Of a stretch of DNA of 64,000 nucleotides, positions 17,102 to 24,638 are shown piece by piece. The stretch's first letter is position 1. Each line of letters begins with the position of its first letter. The DNA is from Nitrospira sp. (GTDB lineage Bacteria; Nitrospirota; Nitrospiria; Nitrospirales; Nitrospiraceae): the NCBI GenBank assembly GCA_016873435.1, contig VGXF01000002.1:124001-188000 (forward strand), given 5' to 3'. A model generated the notes under the pieces. The model searched no databases. It was not told the DNA's origin and saw only the letters and a list, made by a program, of their open reading frames with translations. A program made the translations under genes and the position numbers.

Positions 17102-17359
17102 CTAGTGCTTCTGTGACGTCAGCCAAGCGCAGAGCACTTGATATGCCGACTCGATTGCCCGTGTCATCGCTTCACCCTTCGTATAGCTCTGCATGTATTG
17201 TTTTGGGTTGTTCGTGAGATTGGCATAGCGGTCTGGATGCCAAGTGTCGAGCAGCGCCGTCTTTCTGAGATCGAGTTCTGCGCGGGTCACCGAGCGGTCA
17301 CTTCCAAAGAGCTGCAAGGCTGTGTCGACCGCCTCATCTGTGATAGGCTGACCGGGCAT
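17102..17359 (-). CDS. J-domain-like miniprotein
   Basis: 85 residues if started at the ATG at 17359; longer starts (17425, 17455) would overlap the divergent radical SAM gene. It reads LRKTALLDTWHPDRYA, then a charged loop, then AIESAYQVLCAWL, which is the helix II - HPD - helix III pattern of a J-domain, the part of DnaJ that stimulates DnaK ATPase activity. No Gly/Phe, zinc-finger or substrate domain is attached. It lies antisense to its neighbours, between copy 2 and the third radical SAM gene. No good ribosome binding site is visible. A J-like fold is likely; a chaperone role is inference. Confidence 0.6.
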   Translation of the reverse strand: MPGQPITDEAVDTALQLFGSDRSVTRAELDLRKTALLDTWHPDRYANLTNNPKQYMQSYTKGEAMTRAIESAYQVLCAWLTSQKH

Positions 17360-17405
17360 AAGGCAGTCTGGCAAAAAGCCATTTGGACTGTCAATTGAGG
17401 GTCTC

Positions 17406-18644
17406 GTGAGCTCGACGCTTCCCATTCTCCAACCTGGAAAAGTGCTGGCCGGCAAGGATTACAAGGAGGTTCTGCGCCGTGAAATGGACGGCGGCAAGAT
17501 TCCCTTGAGTCTCGGCAAGAACTGTCCGGTCCAGTGCGCTTTCTGCTATGAACTCGATCACTCCTACCGGGAAACGCTCGATCCGCCCAAGACGACTGAC
17601 GAAGATTGGAAGTTTATCCTCGACTATATTAACAGCAAGCCCACTGACCCGATGCAGTACTGGTGTCTGGGTGGCAACGAGTACATGGAATGGACCGATC
17701 TCTTTCTCCATCCTAAGGCCATGGAGTGGGTGGAGGACTTTCTGAAGCATACAGACAAGAACATCCAGTTTTTCACAGTGGGTTTCGTGCACGTGCCAAA
17801 AATACACCAGCTTGTGGCGCAGTATCCGGGCCGAATCAACTTTGAGCTGTCGGTCATCACGCTGGGGCGCTACCGGGAAAAGCTGATGCCGCATGCGCCG
17901 TCGGTGAAACATCTGATGAAGGTGCTGGATGGCCCAGCTGTTTCCTCGGCCAATTTCTACGCTTTTGACGAGCATACGATGTCGGACGATGCGAGGGCCA
18001 TCTCGCGGGTGAATCACAAATGTGTGCTCTGGATGGGCTGCCTGACACCGGTGCGGGGTATTAAGGGCGATACTCTGGCGATTATGCGGCAGGGGCGCAC
18101 GTATCTCGCCACTGAGGCGCAGCGCATCTATGACGCCGGGCTCCCCAACTTTCAGACCATTCACACGGAAGCCTACGTGACAGCCTTCCTGAACCGCCGC
18201 CGCATTGTGAGCCTGTTCGACTCGCTGGAATTACAGAAGAAGGATGTCGTCGTCATGGCGGCGAGCGTCTTTAAGATTCTGAACATGTACAGGAAGAACC
18301 GGGCCAAATACCTCTTCGTTCCGAACACGATGCTCTCCGGCGATTCCGATTGTACCGTGCTGCTGACCTTCGACGACATTGCCCGGCGGCTGACGGGCGA
18401 GAAGGTCATTCACGTACCCAAGTGCATCATGCAGTCCGGCCGCGGGCATTATATGGACATCACCGGCGTTACGCTGGAGGATTTTATGAAGAGGACCCGT
18501 GTAACTGTAAAGGTCCTGCACAAGGTGAATACGGACTTTGCCAACCGACAGCTGTGGCGCAATGGCTCGCTGAAGCAGTATGTCGAAGATTACGTCAAAA
18601 ACCCCTTAACCCAATCTTATGAAGCTCTTCCCGTCCCAGCTTAA
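17406..18644 (+). CDS. Radical SAM protein, unrelated to the tandem pair
   Basis: 412 residues from a GTG start. The 4Fe-4S motif is a standard CX3CX2C (Cys40, Cys44, Cys47, in GKNCPVQCAFCYELD). Later features: YWCLGGNEYMEW (probably equivalent to the GGE step in the core), a strand-rich centre, and a C-terminal region with MLSGDSDCTVLLTFDDIA that is not part of the usual core and resembles accessory domains of unknown role. No B12 domain and no obvious SPASM Cys cluster. It is divergent from the J-domain-like gene by 46 bases. Substrate unknown; a peptide-like frame with three Cys follows it. Confidence 0.8.
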   Translation: MSSTLPILQPGKVLAGKDYKEVLRREMDGGKIPLSLGKNCPVQCAFCYELDHSYRETLDPPKTTDEDWKFILDYINSKPTDPMQYWCLGGNEYMEWTDLFLHPKAMEWVEDFLKHTDKNIQFFTVGFVHVPKIHQLVAQYPGRINFELSVITLGRYREKLMPHAPSVKHLMKVLDGPAVSSANFYAFDEHTMSDDARAISRVNHKCVLWMGCLTPVRGIKGDTLAIMRQGRTYLATEAQRIYDAGLPNFQTIHTEAYVTAFLNRRRIVSLFDSLELQKKDVVVMAASVFKILNMYRKNRAKYLFVPNTMLSGDSDCTVLLTFDDIARRLTGEKVIHVPKCIMQSGRGHYMDITGVTLEDFMKRTRVTVKVLHKVNTDFANRQLWRNGSLKQYVEDYVKNPLTQSYEALPVPA

Positions 18645-18686
18645 TCACTTGTGCGTTCGTTGACAGGGAATGGCTGCTGACCTACA

Positions 18687-18818
18687 GTGTACTCCACGCC
18701 TCGAGTTGGGAAGTTTAGGAAAGTCGTCCAGCAAGGCTCCAGCGCGCGCAAGAGCAGGGAGGTGCGTGCCGAGCTGCGCTTCTGCCACGTGCAGTGCTAC
18801 CTATGCGAGCGGCAGTAG
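18687..18818 (+). CDS. Possible 43-codon peptide gene with a CX3CX2C tail
   Basis: A GTG-started frame between the third radical SAM gene and the phzF-like gene. The first 31 residues are basic and Cys-free (including GKFRKVVQQGSSARKS); the end reads LRFCHVQCYLCERQ and stops, so three Cys in CX3CX2C spacing sit in the last 11 residues. No good ribosome binding site is seen (an AGGGAA lies about 17 bases upstream). It could be a modified-peptide precursor, a small metal-binding protein, the torn start of a lost radical SAM gene, or chance. Confidence 0.25.
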   Translation: MYSTPRVGKFRKVVQQGSSARKSREVRAELRFCHVQCYLCERQ

Positions 18819-18905
18819 TCTTTTGCCGTCAGTGAAGTAATCCGGTAGGAATTTGAACGAGTCAGTCCGCAGCCGGAGCGTTGTTCATCATCCGCGGAGT
18901 AACAG

Positions 18906-19838
18906 GTGTCTCCAGCCAGGCGCACGTTAAAATTCTACCAGGCGGACGTCTTCACGGATGAGCCGTTCGGCGGTAATCCAGTGGCTGTCCTGCCGGATGC
19001 ATCGGGCCTGACGGACGAGGAGTTGCAGAAGATTGCCCGGGAGATGAATCTTTCAGAAACGGTCTTTGTTCTACCCCCAAGCAATCCGAAAGCCGCCGCT
19101 AAGGTTCGCATCTTCACCCCGACGCAGGAAATTCCCTTTGCCGGCCATCCCATCCTCGGCACATTTTTCATCCTGGCCAGACTCAAGATGATCAGGCTGC
19201 AGGAGCCGATCGCGACGTTCCAGTACGAGTGTAACATTGGCGTATTTCCAATCGAACTACGCGTACACAAGGGGCAGATTCTTCGTGTCGTGATGACCCA
19301 GCCCAAGCCGGAGTTTCTGGAGACGATCGAAGCGGTGGATGCTTTGGCCGAAATCGCCGTGGCGCTCGGCTTGGAGAAGAAGGTGATTACCGGGACGAAA
19401 TTCCCGGTCGCGGTCGTGTCCACTGGTCTGCCGGTCATGATCGTGCCGGTACGGACATTGACAGCGGTTCGATCCATCGTGCCCAATCTCACGGTGATGA
19501 CCGAGCTCTGTGGGCGGCACGGGGCCAACGGCATCATGGTCTTCACAACAGTCACGGTCGACGAGTTTTCGACCGTCCACACACGTATGTTTGCGCCGCT
19601 GATCGGCATTCTGGAAGATCCGGCCACGGGGAGTGCAAGTGGCGCACTCGGCGCCTATCTGGTCCAGAACGGTGTCGTTGAGGTAGCGATCACGACGGAG
19701 ATCATCGCTGAGCAGGGCTACGAGATGGGCCGGCCGTCCCGCATCATTATCCAGGTTGAATCCGACGACGACGTGATTCAGGATGTGAAAGTGGGCGGGG
19801 AAGTGGTCCTGGTCATTGAGGGCACGATCACTTTATAG
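18906..19838 (+). CDS. PhzF family protein (isomerase/epimerase fold)
   Basis: 310 residues from a GTG start. Typical PhzF signatures: YQADVFTDEPFGGNPVAVLP at the start, MNLSETVFVLPP with the catalytic-type Glu, FAGHPILGTFF, and EDPATGSASGALGAYL in the second half. PhzF proteins are two-domain proteins of the diaminopimelate-epimerase fold; the named member isomerises a phenazine precursor, but most homologues have unknown substrates. There are no other phenazine genes here. Genes before and after leave the substrate open; an MDR oxidoreductase follows 47 bases later. Confidence 0.88.
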   Translation: MSPARRTLKFYQADVFTDEPFGGNPVAVLPDASGLTDEELQKIAREMNLSETVFVLPPSNPKAAAKVRIFTPTQEIPFAGHPILGTFFILARLKMIRLQEPIATFQYECNIGVFPIELRVHKGQILRVVMTQPKPEFLETIEAVDALAEIAVALGLEKKVITGTKFPVAVVSTGLPVMIVPVRTLTAVRSIVPNLTVMTELCGRHGANGIMVFTTVTVDEFSTVHTRMFAPLIGILEDPATGSASGALGAYLVQNGVVEVAITTEIIAEQGYEMGRPSRIIIQVESDDDVIQDVKVGGEVVLVIEGTITL

Positions 19839-19849
19839 CGATGCCCACA

Positions 19850-19877
19850 GAACGATGAATGATGAACTAGGGATCGA
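19850..19877 (+). repeat. Heptamer tandem repeat between phzF-like and oxidoreductase genes
   Basis: Units GAACGAT, GAATGAT, GAACTAG, GGATCGA. The first two match exactly the units next to lgt (minus strand, 2281-2294). Confidence 0.65.
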
Positions 19878-19885
19878 GGTCTAAG

Positions 19886-20917
19886 ATGAAAGCGGTCGTC
19901 TTTCATGAGCACGGCGGGCCGGAAAAGCTGCAGTACGAAGATCGGCCGCAACCGCAGATCAAGCCGGACGAGGTCTTAATTCGCGTGAAGGCTTGCGCTG
20001 TGAACCATCTGGACCTCTGGGTGCGTCAGGGCATTCCCTCCTATCAGATCGCGTTGCCGCATATCTCTGGTTCGGACGTGGCCGGGCAGATTGAACAGAT
20101 CGGTGGCGAGGTGAAAGAATTTAAGATCGGACAGAAGGTCTTCGTCTCGCCCGGATTAAGCTGTGGCGCTTGTGAGCAGTGCAAGGCGGGTCGTGACAAT
20201 CTCTGTGCGGCATTCAGCGTGCTGGGCGCCAGAACCGACGGCGGCTATGCCGAGTTTGTCGCAGTGCCGGGCCGGAACGTGCTGCCGATTCCCGGTGCGC
20301 TGACCTTCGAACAGGCCGCAGCCTTTCCGCTTGTGTCCGTGACAGCCTGGCACATGATCGTGACGCTGGCCCGATTGCGCAAGGAAGAGACGGCGCTGAT
20401 CATGGGCGCAGGTAGCGGCGTGGGGAGCATGGCTATCCAGATTGCTAAGCACACCGGTGCCAAAGTCATCACGACCGTCGGCTCGGAGGAGAAGATCAAG
20501 AAAGCGCTCGCACTCGGTGCGGATGAAGTCATTAATCATGGAGTGGAAGATATTACCCAGCGCGTCCTGGAACTGACCGGCGGTTATGGTGTGGGCGTGG
20601 TGATCGAGCACATTGGGCCCGATGTCTGGGGGCAGTGCCTGAAATCGCTGGCCAGGGGCGGGCGGCTGATCACCTGCGGTGCTACAACTGGCGGCGAAGC
20701 TAGGGTTGATCTGCGCGCTCTCTTCTCGCGCAGCTTGACGCTGAAGGGCTCTTATCTGGGCACAAAGGCTGAACTGGTCGAAGCCGCCAAGCTGGTCGGC
20801 GACGGTAAACTCAAGCCGGTCATTGATCAGGTTTACCCGTTGAAGGATGCGCGGGCGGCGCAGGAACAGATGCTAAGCCGGAAGTTCTTCGGGAAGATCG
20901 TGCTCTCGGTTGGCTAG
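19886..20917 (+). CDS. Zinc-type MDR oxidoreductase (alcohol dehydrogenase / quinone reductase family)
   Basis: 343 residues. GroES-like N-terminal domain and Rossmann domain (MGAGSGVGSMAIQIAK binds NAD(P)H). The structural-zinc loop is intact: four Cys in SCGACEQCKAGRDNLC. The catalytic-zinc Cys of true alcohol dehydrogenases is absent; the site reads ACAVNHLDLWVRQG, the subgroup that includes many NADPH-dependent reductases. Substrate unknown. It starts 47 bases after the phzF-like gene and probably shares its transcript, so the two may act on a common metabolite. Confidence 0.87.
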   Translation: MKAVVFHEHGGPEKLQYEDRPQPQIKPDEVLIRVKACAVNHLDLWVRQGIPSYQIALPHISGSDVAGQIEQIGGEVKEFKIGQKVFVSPGLSCGACEQCKAGRDNLCAAFSVLGARTDGGYAEFVAVPGRNVLPIPGALTFEQAAAFPLVSVTAWHMIVTLARLRKEETALIMGAGSGVGSMAIQIAKHTGAKVITTVGSEEKIKKALALGADEVINHGVEDITQRVLELTGGYGVGVVIEHIGPDVWGQCLKSLARGGRLITCGATTGGEARVDLRALFSRSLTLKGSYLGTKAELVEAAKLVGDGKLKPVIDQVYPLKDARAAQEQMLSRKFFGKIVLSVG

Positions 20918-21094
20918 TCCATCAAGAAGCCAGAGCGGTGATGCGTACCATGGCGACTGGTGTTGCTGCCCTGGGACGTGGACTCAAGATTTTGAATGCG
21001 ATTGCAGTGATCGAGGCCGCCGAAAAAATAAGCGCTGCAGGAGGGCGACGCTCTCCTTGTGGCAAAGAATGCAGAGATTGTCGGAATAAAAGTT

Positions 21095-21280
21095 TTAGTA
21101 CAGCGGTTCCTGTGGCCCCCAGTGCAGGCCAGCGAGATCGGGATCTTCCCCCTCAACGTGCGGACGTTCGACTTTCTCGGCCTTCCGCTGAACGCGGCGG
21201 GCTTCCTTCTCCTTCTGTTTCTGTTGTTTCGCCTTTTCGCGGTCTCGCTTGGCGAGCGTGGCCTTCCCTGGTCGTCCCAT
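21095..21280 (-). CDS. Small highly basic protein
   Basis: 61 residues, starting MGRPGKATLAKRDREKAKQQ, very rich in Lys, Arg, Glu and Gln, probably one long helix, ending with a Pro/Trp-containing tail. Proteins with this MxRPGKAT start are common small unknowns in Nitrospirota and Deltaproteobacteria as far as I recall. A nucleic-acid or ribosome-associated role is possible but not shown. The gene lies 26 bases upstream of moaB on the same strand as read, and divergent to nothing obvious. Confidence 0.6.
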   Translation of the reverse strand: MGRPGKATLAKRDREKAKQQKQKEKEARRVQRKAEKVERPHVEGEDPDLAGLHWGPQEPLY

Positions 21281-21306
21281 TGTGCTCTCCGTGAAGGTGG
21301 TCGGGG

Positions 21307-21846
21307 CTACTTGGTCAACTGCTGTACAATATGCCCAAGCTCCGGAAGAATCAATGTCTCCATGGCCAGTTTGACAGCGTTTTCGGAGCCAGGAATTGAA
21401 AAGACAATTCTTCCTTTATACGTGCCTGCCGTGGCGCGGCTGAGGATGGCCGGGGAGCCAATTTCCTGATAGGTCAGAAAGCGGAAGACCTCCCCGAATC
21501 CATCCAGCCGTTTCTCGAGCATCTTGTCCACCGCTTCGAAGGTGGAATCCCTCCGCGCAATGCCGGTGCCGCCATTAATGATGATGGCCTGAACCTTTGT
21601 GTTGGTGACGGCCTTCTTGATGGCGGACTTGATCTTGGAGGGCTCGTCCTTGATGAGCTGATAGGACAGGACGCCGTGGCCCGCATCCTTAAGCATGTGC
21701 ATGATGCGGTAGCCGCTGGTGTCAGACTCTGGCGTGCGAGTGTCACTGCATGTAATTACGATGCATCCGATCTGCGTGGGCGCCTGCGCCTTATGCTCGT
21801 GCGGAGCGGAACGGGCCACGAGTTTCTTATCCACCCCAGACGGCAT
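21307..21846 (-). CDS. moaB: Molybdenum cofactor biosynthesis protein MoaB/Mog family
   Basis: About 179 residues. The family binds molybdopterin and, in Mog, adenylates it. Signatures: CIVITCSDTRTPESDTSG, IINGGTGIARRDSTFEA, IGSPAILSRATAGTYKG and FSIPGSENAV. An N-terminal basic extension of about 25 residues precedes the core. The ATG at 21846 overlaps the end of the ferredoxin gene by 20 bases; a GTG at 21876 would add ten residues. The neighbouring 2Fe-2S ferredoxin suggests a redox/molybdoenzyme setting. Confidence 0.9.
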   Translation of the reverse strand: MPSGVDKKLVARSAPHEHKAQAPTQIGCIVITCSDTRTPESDTSGYRIMHMLKDAGHGVLSYQLIKDEPSKIKSAIKKAVTNTKVQAIIINGGTGIARRDSTFEAVDKMLEKRLDGFGEVFRFLTYQEIGSPAILSRATAGTYKGRIVFSIPGSENAVKLAMETLILPELGHIVQQLTK

Positions 21847-22156
21847 TCGGCTTGAGCGAGGCTGCCGGCTTGCCACCCTTGATGTGCTCGGTGACGATGG
21901 TGGCCACGTCTGCCTCCTTCACCTGCGAATACCAGACGTTGTCTGGGTAGACGACGACAGTGGGCCCCTGCTCGCACGGGCCCAGGCAGGAGGAGCCGGT
22001 GACCAGCACTTCGCCAGGCATGACACCCGCTTCCATGAGCTTCATGTTGAAGGTCATGAGTAATTGCGGGGAGCCTTGCGCGCCGCAGGATGGCTTGGGA
22101 TGGCCGGGCGGACGTGTGTTGGTGCAGACAACGATATGGTACTTGGGCTTTGGCAT
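21827..22156 (-). CDS. Thioredoxin-like [2Fe-2S] ferredoxin
   Basis: 109 residues. Four cluster Cys can be placed: VVCTNTRPPGHPKPSCG near the start and GSSCLGPCEQGP around residue 55. This is the thioredoxin-fold ferredoxin type related to the NuoE subunit and to free ferredoxins such as that of Aquifex. It would carry single electrons in the cytoplasm; the partner is unknown. It overlaps the moaB-like gene and probably shares its transcript. Confidence 0.9.
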   Translation of the reverse strand: MPKPKYHIVVCTNTRPPGHPKPSCGAQGSPQLLMTFNMKLMEAGVMPGEVLVTGSSCLGPCEQGPTVVVYPDNVWYSQVKEADVATIVTEHIKGGKPAASLKPNAVWGG

Positions 22157-22190
22157 TGGCTTCTCCTTCGTGCTTGGTCCGTCTTACAAG

Positions 22191-22236
22191 TCACTCATCA
22201 CTCGTGACGCAGCCCTTCTGTGTCATTTGTGTCATT
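22191..22236. repeat. Two adjoining short tandem repeats next to the GGCT-like gene
   Basis: Heptamers TCACTCA, TCACTCG, TGACGCA at 22191-22211, then two exact copies of TGTGTCATT at 22219-22236. The stop codon of the GGCT-like gene (22232-22234, minus strand) lies inside the nonamer repeat. Confidence 0.6.
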
Positions 22237-22675
22237 TGGGTGTAAACGACTTCCATGTTTCGATGCATTCTTCCGGCAGGGTCCAGTGCTTGAGTCCCTT
22301 GATAACCCAATCCAGATAGTGCGCCTTCGGTTTGAATTTGCCAATGGGCTTGGCGGCGTGTGTGGTGACGAGCAGTTTGTCACCCGCCTCAGTGATGACG
22401 GTGACGGGCAGGTGATGATAGGTGCCCTCCGGAACGTCGTGCTCAAACTCGTCCAGCAGCTTGAGGTCTTCCTCCGTGATTTCGAAGATCATACCCCAGA
22501 CTTTTTCGCCTGGAGACGGTGTTACGCTTGGCAGACCGCACCGCCACTGGGTGGACCACCGGCAAAAATGGACCGTGTGGTCGGGTAAGTAGGCCTTGCA
22601 GACCGGCTTGTGTTCCGGCGCTCGTCGCGTGAGCTGAGAAAGGTTCAGATTGTCGCCGTAGAGAAAGAATTGCAT
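22232..22675 (-). CDS. Gamma-glutamylcyclotransferase-like protein
   Basis: 147 residues. The N-terminal FFLYGDNLNLSQL corresponds to the YGSNL substrate-binding loop of the GGCT/AIG2 fold (here YGDNL), and GMIFEITEEDLKLLDEFE fits the later helix of the fold with a candidate catalytic Glu. Such proteins release 5-oxoproline from gamma-glutamyl compounds, but family members vary. The C-terminus ends in a nonamer repeat. A gap of about 75 bases separates it from the downstream ferredoxin gene. Confidence 0.8.
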   Translation of the reverse strand: MQFFLYGDNLNLSQLTRRAPEHKPVCKAYLPDHTVHFCRWSTQWRCGLPSVTPSPGEKVWGMIFEITEEDLKLLDEFEHDVPEGTYHHLPVTVITEAGDKLLVTTHAAKPIGKFKPKAHYLDWVIKGLKHWTLPEECIETWKSFTPK

Positions 22676-22860
22676 AGCTAACCGTGTCTATCCATGTGTG
22701 ATGAGTGCCAAAAACGGAGATAGTTGTAACACATCGTCTTAAACATCGGCAACCGGACTGAAACCGTTGACGGAGGAACGGGCCGGCAGTATTATCAAAT
22801 TCACCCATCGGTCTGTTTGTAAAATGTTTAATTCCCAAGGTCTGCAGGCTGCCCATAGGG

Positions 22861-23370
22861 GTGGAGGAGGACACCATAGCATCCACTTCCGATAATCCGG
22901 CTTCGCCATCTTCTGCGGGACAGCCATCATCCCCCCTTAGTCGCTATCTGCACTACGGAGCGCTAGCACTGGTGTTGATTGGCGGAGGCGTCTGGTGGGC
23001 GCTCAAACCCATCACGGTCAATCCGGTGACTGATCCGCTCGCAGCGGAAGCCATGGCGCTGGTGCAGACGCACAAAGCGCTGGGGGCTCCGACAATCTTG
23101 CAGGTGGTCAACGAGCATGTGCGCGGGCGGTCCGAGCGGGGCGAGGGGGTGCGGCCGGGTGAGTGGACGGTGAAGCCGTTGAGCCAGGATCGCTTCCTCG
23201 TCCAAATTACGATTCGCGAGCAGAGCGCGAACAAGGATCAGTGGTTCGAGCGGGAGTTTCAGTGGGAGGCCGATCTGGTCTCGCACTCAGTGAGGGCGGT
23301 ATCGGTGCCGGCGCAAGGCTTAATGCCGGTCACTGAAAACGAGAGGATGCCGCTGTATCCGCCCAAGTAG
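22861..23370 (+). CDS. Single-pass membrane-anchored protein of unknown function
   Basis: 169 residues from a GTG start. After a Ser/Pro-rich cytoplasmic tail comes one transmembrane segment (YGALALVLIGGGVWWAL, about residues 32-48), then an outer domain of about 115 residues with a mixed sheet pattern (GEWTVKPLSQDRFLVQITI). No family recognised. It is alone on the plus strand between minus-strand genes. The start is uncertain because no strong ribosome binding site is seen. Confidence 0.65.
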   Translation: MEEDTIASTSDNPASPSSAGQPSSPLSRYLHYGALALVLIGGGVWWALKPITVNPVTDPLAAEAMALVQTHKALGAPTILQVVNEHVRGRSERGEGVRPGEWTVKPLSQDRFLVQITIREQSANKDQWFEREFQWEADLVSHSVRAVSVPAQGLMPVTENERMPLYPPK

Positions 23371-23430
23371 CATGTGCCTCGTACTTGTGAAGCGTATGTC
23401 GCATTGCTACGCAATACGAGGGGCGTTATT

Positions 23431-23739
23431 TCAGGGGATCACTACTTGGACGGTGTCGCCTTCGATGCGCACCTCGTAGCGAGCCACTTTGATGGCAGGA
23501 TTTTCCGGTCGCTCGCCTGTCTTCACGTTGTAGCGCCAGCCGTGCCACGGACATTCGACGCAATCGCTGTTGAGAAACCCTTCACCCAGCGGGCCGCCAG
23601 CGTGCGGGCAGGTATTGTCAAGCGCGTAGATCGTGCCGTTCACGTTGCAGAGTGCTACGGTGATCTTGCCGGCCTTGGCGGCGAGGCATTCACCCGGGCG
23701 GACGTCGGAAAGTTTAGCGACAGACACGGCTTTAGGCAT
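23431..23739 (-). CDS. Rieske-type [2Fe-2S] protein
   Basis: 102 residues from the ATG at 23739. Both Rieske ligand boxes are present: CPHAGGPL (C-x-H) and CPWHGWRYN (C-x-x-H), with 17 residues between. The small soluble type matches ferredoxin components of dioxygenases and the NirD subunit of assimilatory nitrite reductase. No oxygenase or nitrite reductase gene is adjacent, so its partner is unknown. Confidence 0.92.
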   Translation of the reverse strand: MPKAVSVAKLSDVRPGECLAAKAGKITVALCNVNGTIYALDNTCPHAGGPLGEGFLNSDCVECPWHGWRYNVKTGERPENPAIKVARYEVRIEGDTVQVVIP

Positions 23740-24004
23740 GGCGACCTCGAAGTTGCGTAGGATACTGAGGCGGTGCGCCGACTGCAAGGGTATTTCAGCG
23801 GGTATTCAGCCGGTTGCTTGATTTACTGCAGGTGCTTAGCATAAATTGCGTAATGGGTTTGCGATTTGAGTGTCCATGCACAGTGCTGCTGCTCACGCAG
23901 ATCCCTTGCGGCAACAGGTGTCCCGCCGCTCAGTCAGACAAGGCACCCAGGGCTGATCCCTTCATGCTGATTAGTTTTTAGTAGGGAGGCGATTCGCGAC
24001 GTAT

Positions 24005-24559
24005 ATGGAGCTGACCCTGCTCCTCAACTCCACCTACGAACCGCTCCGTGTGATCCATTGGCAAAAAGCGGTTGCGCTGCTGTGGCAGGGCAAGGTCGAG
24101 GTGCTAGAAACCTACGACCGCGACATCCGCGGCGTTTCGGTGACCTTCAAGCTGCCAGCGGTGATGCGGCTGCTCAAGCTGGTGAAGCTGAAAGATAGCC
24201 ATCGCGCGGTAAAATTTTCCCGGATCAATATTTTCACGCGGGACGGCTATTCGTGCCAGTACTGCAACAAGAAATTCAGGACTGAGGAGCTGACCTTCGA
24301 CCACGTGGTGCCAATCGCCAAGGGCGGCAAGAAGACGTGGGAGAACATTGTAACCGCCTGCTGGCGGTGCAACAACCGCAAGAGCGGCCGGACGCCCGAT
24401 GAAGCCAACATGCGACTGATCCGGAGACCGGTCAAGCCGCGCTGGAATCCGGTGATCACGATTACGATTGGAATTCGAAATGCGCCGCAAAGCTGGCAGG
24501 ACTATCTGTATTGGAATTTGGAGCTGGACGCCGACCCGGAACAGGAAAATAGCCCTTGA
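24005..24559 (+). CDS. HNH endonuclease family protein
   Basis: 184 residues. The HNH core is at about 75-140: CQYCNKKF (first CxxC), LTFDHVVPIAKGG (catalytic His), WENIVTACWRCNNRKSGRTP (Asn, second CxxC and final basic residue). The N-terminal ELTLLLNSTYEPLRVIHW is typical of a widespread stand-alone family in cyanobacteria, Nitrospirota and others whose role is not settled. AGGGAGG lies upstream of the ATG. The 265 bases before it hold no gene. Confidence 0.9.
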   Translation: MELTLLLNSTYEPLRVIHWQKAVALLWQGKVEVLETYDRDIRGVSVTFKLPAVMRLLKLVKLKDSHRAVKFSRINIFTRDGYSCQYCNKKFRTEELTFDHVVPIAKGGKKTWENIVTACWRCNNRKSGRTPDEANMRLIRRPVKPRWNPVITITIGIRNAPQSWQDYLYWNLELDADPEQENSP

Positions 24560-24638
24560 CGGTTCCGGCTAAGGGTAAGGGCAAAGCAGATCACAAATTT
24601 CCTCGGCGGTATCCTTAATCTGGACCTACCTCACCCCA

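Noticed and set aside
23371-23430. CCTCGTA...TACGAGG palindrome after the 22861 gene
   Set aside because: Seven base pairs with a loop of about 30 bases and no U-tract; could be chance.
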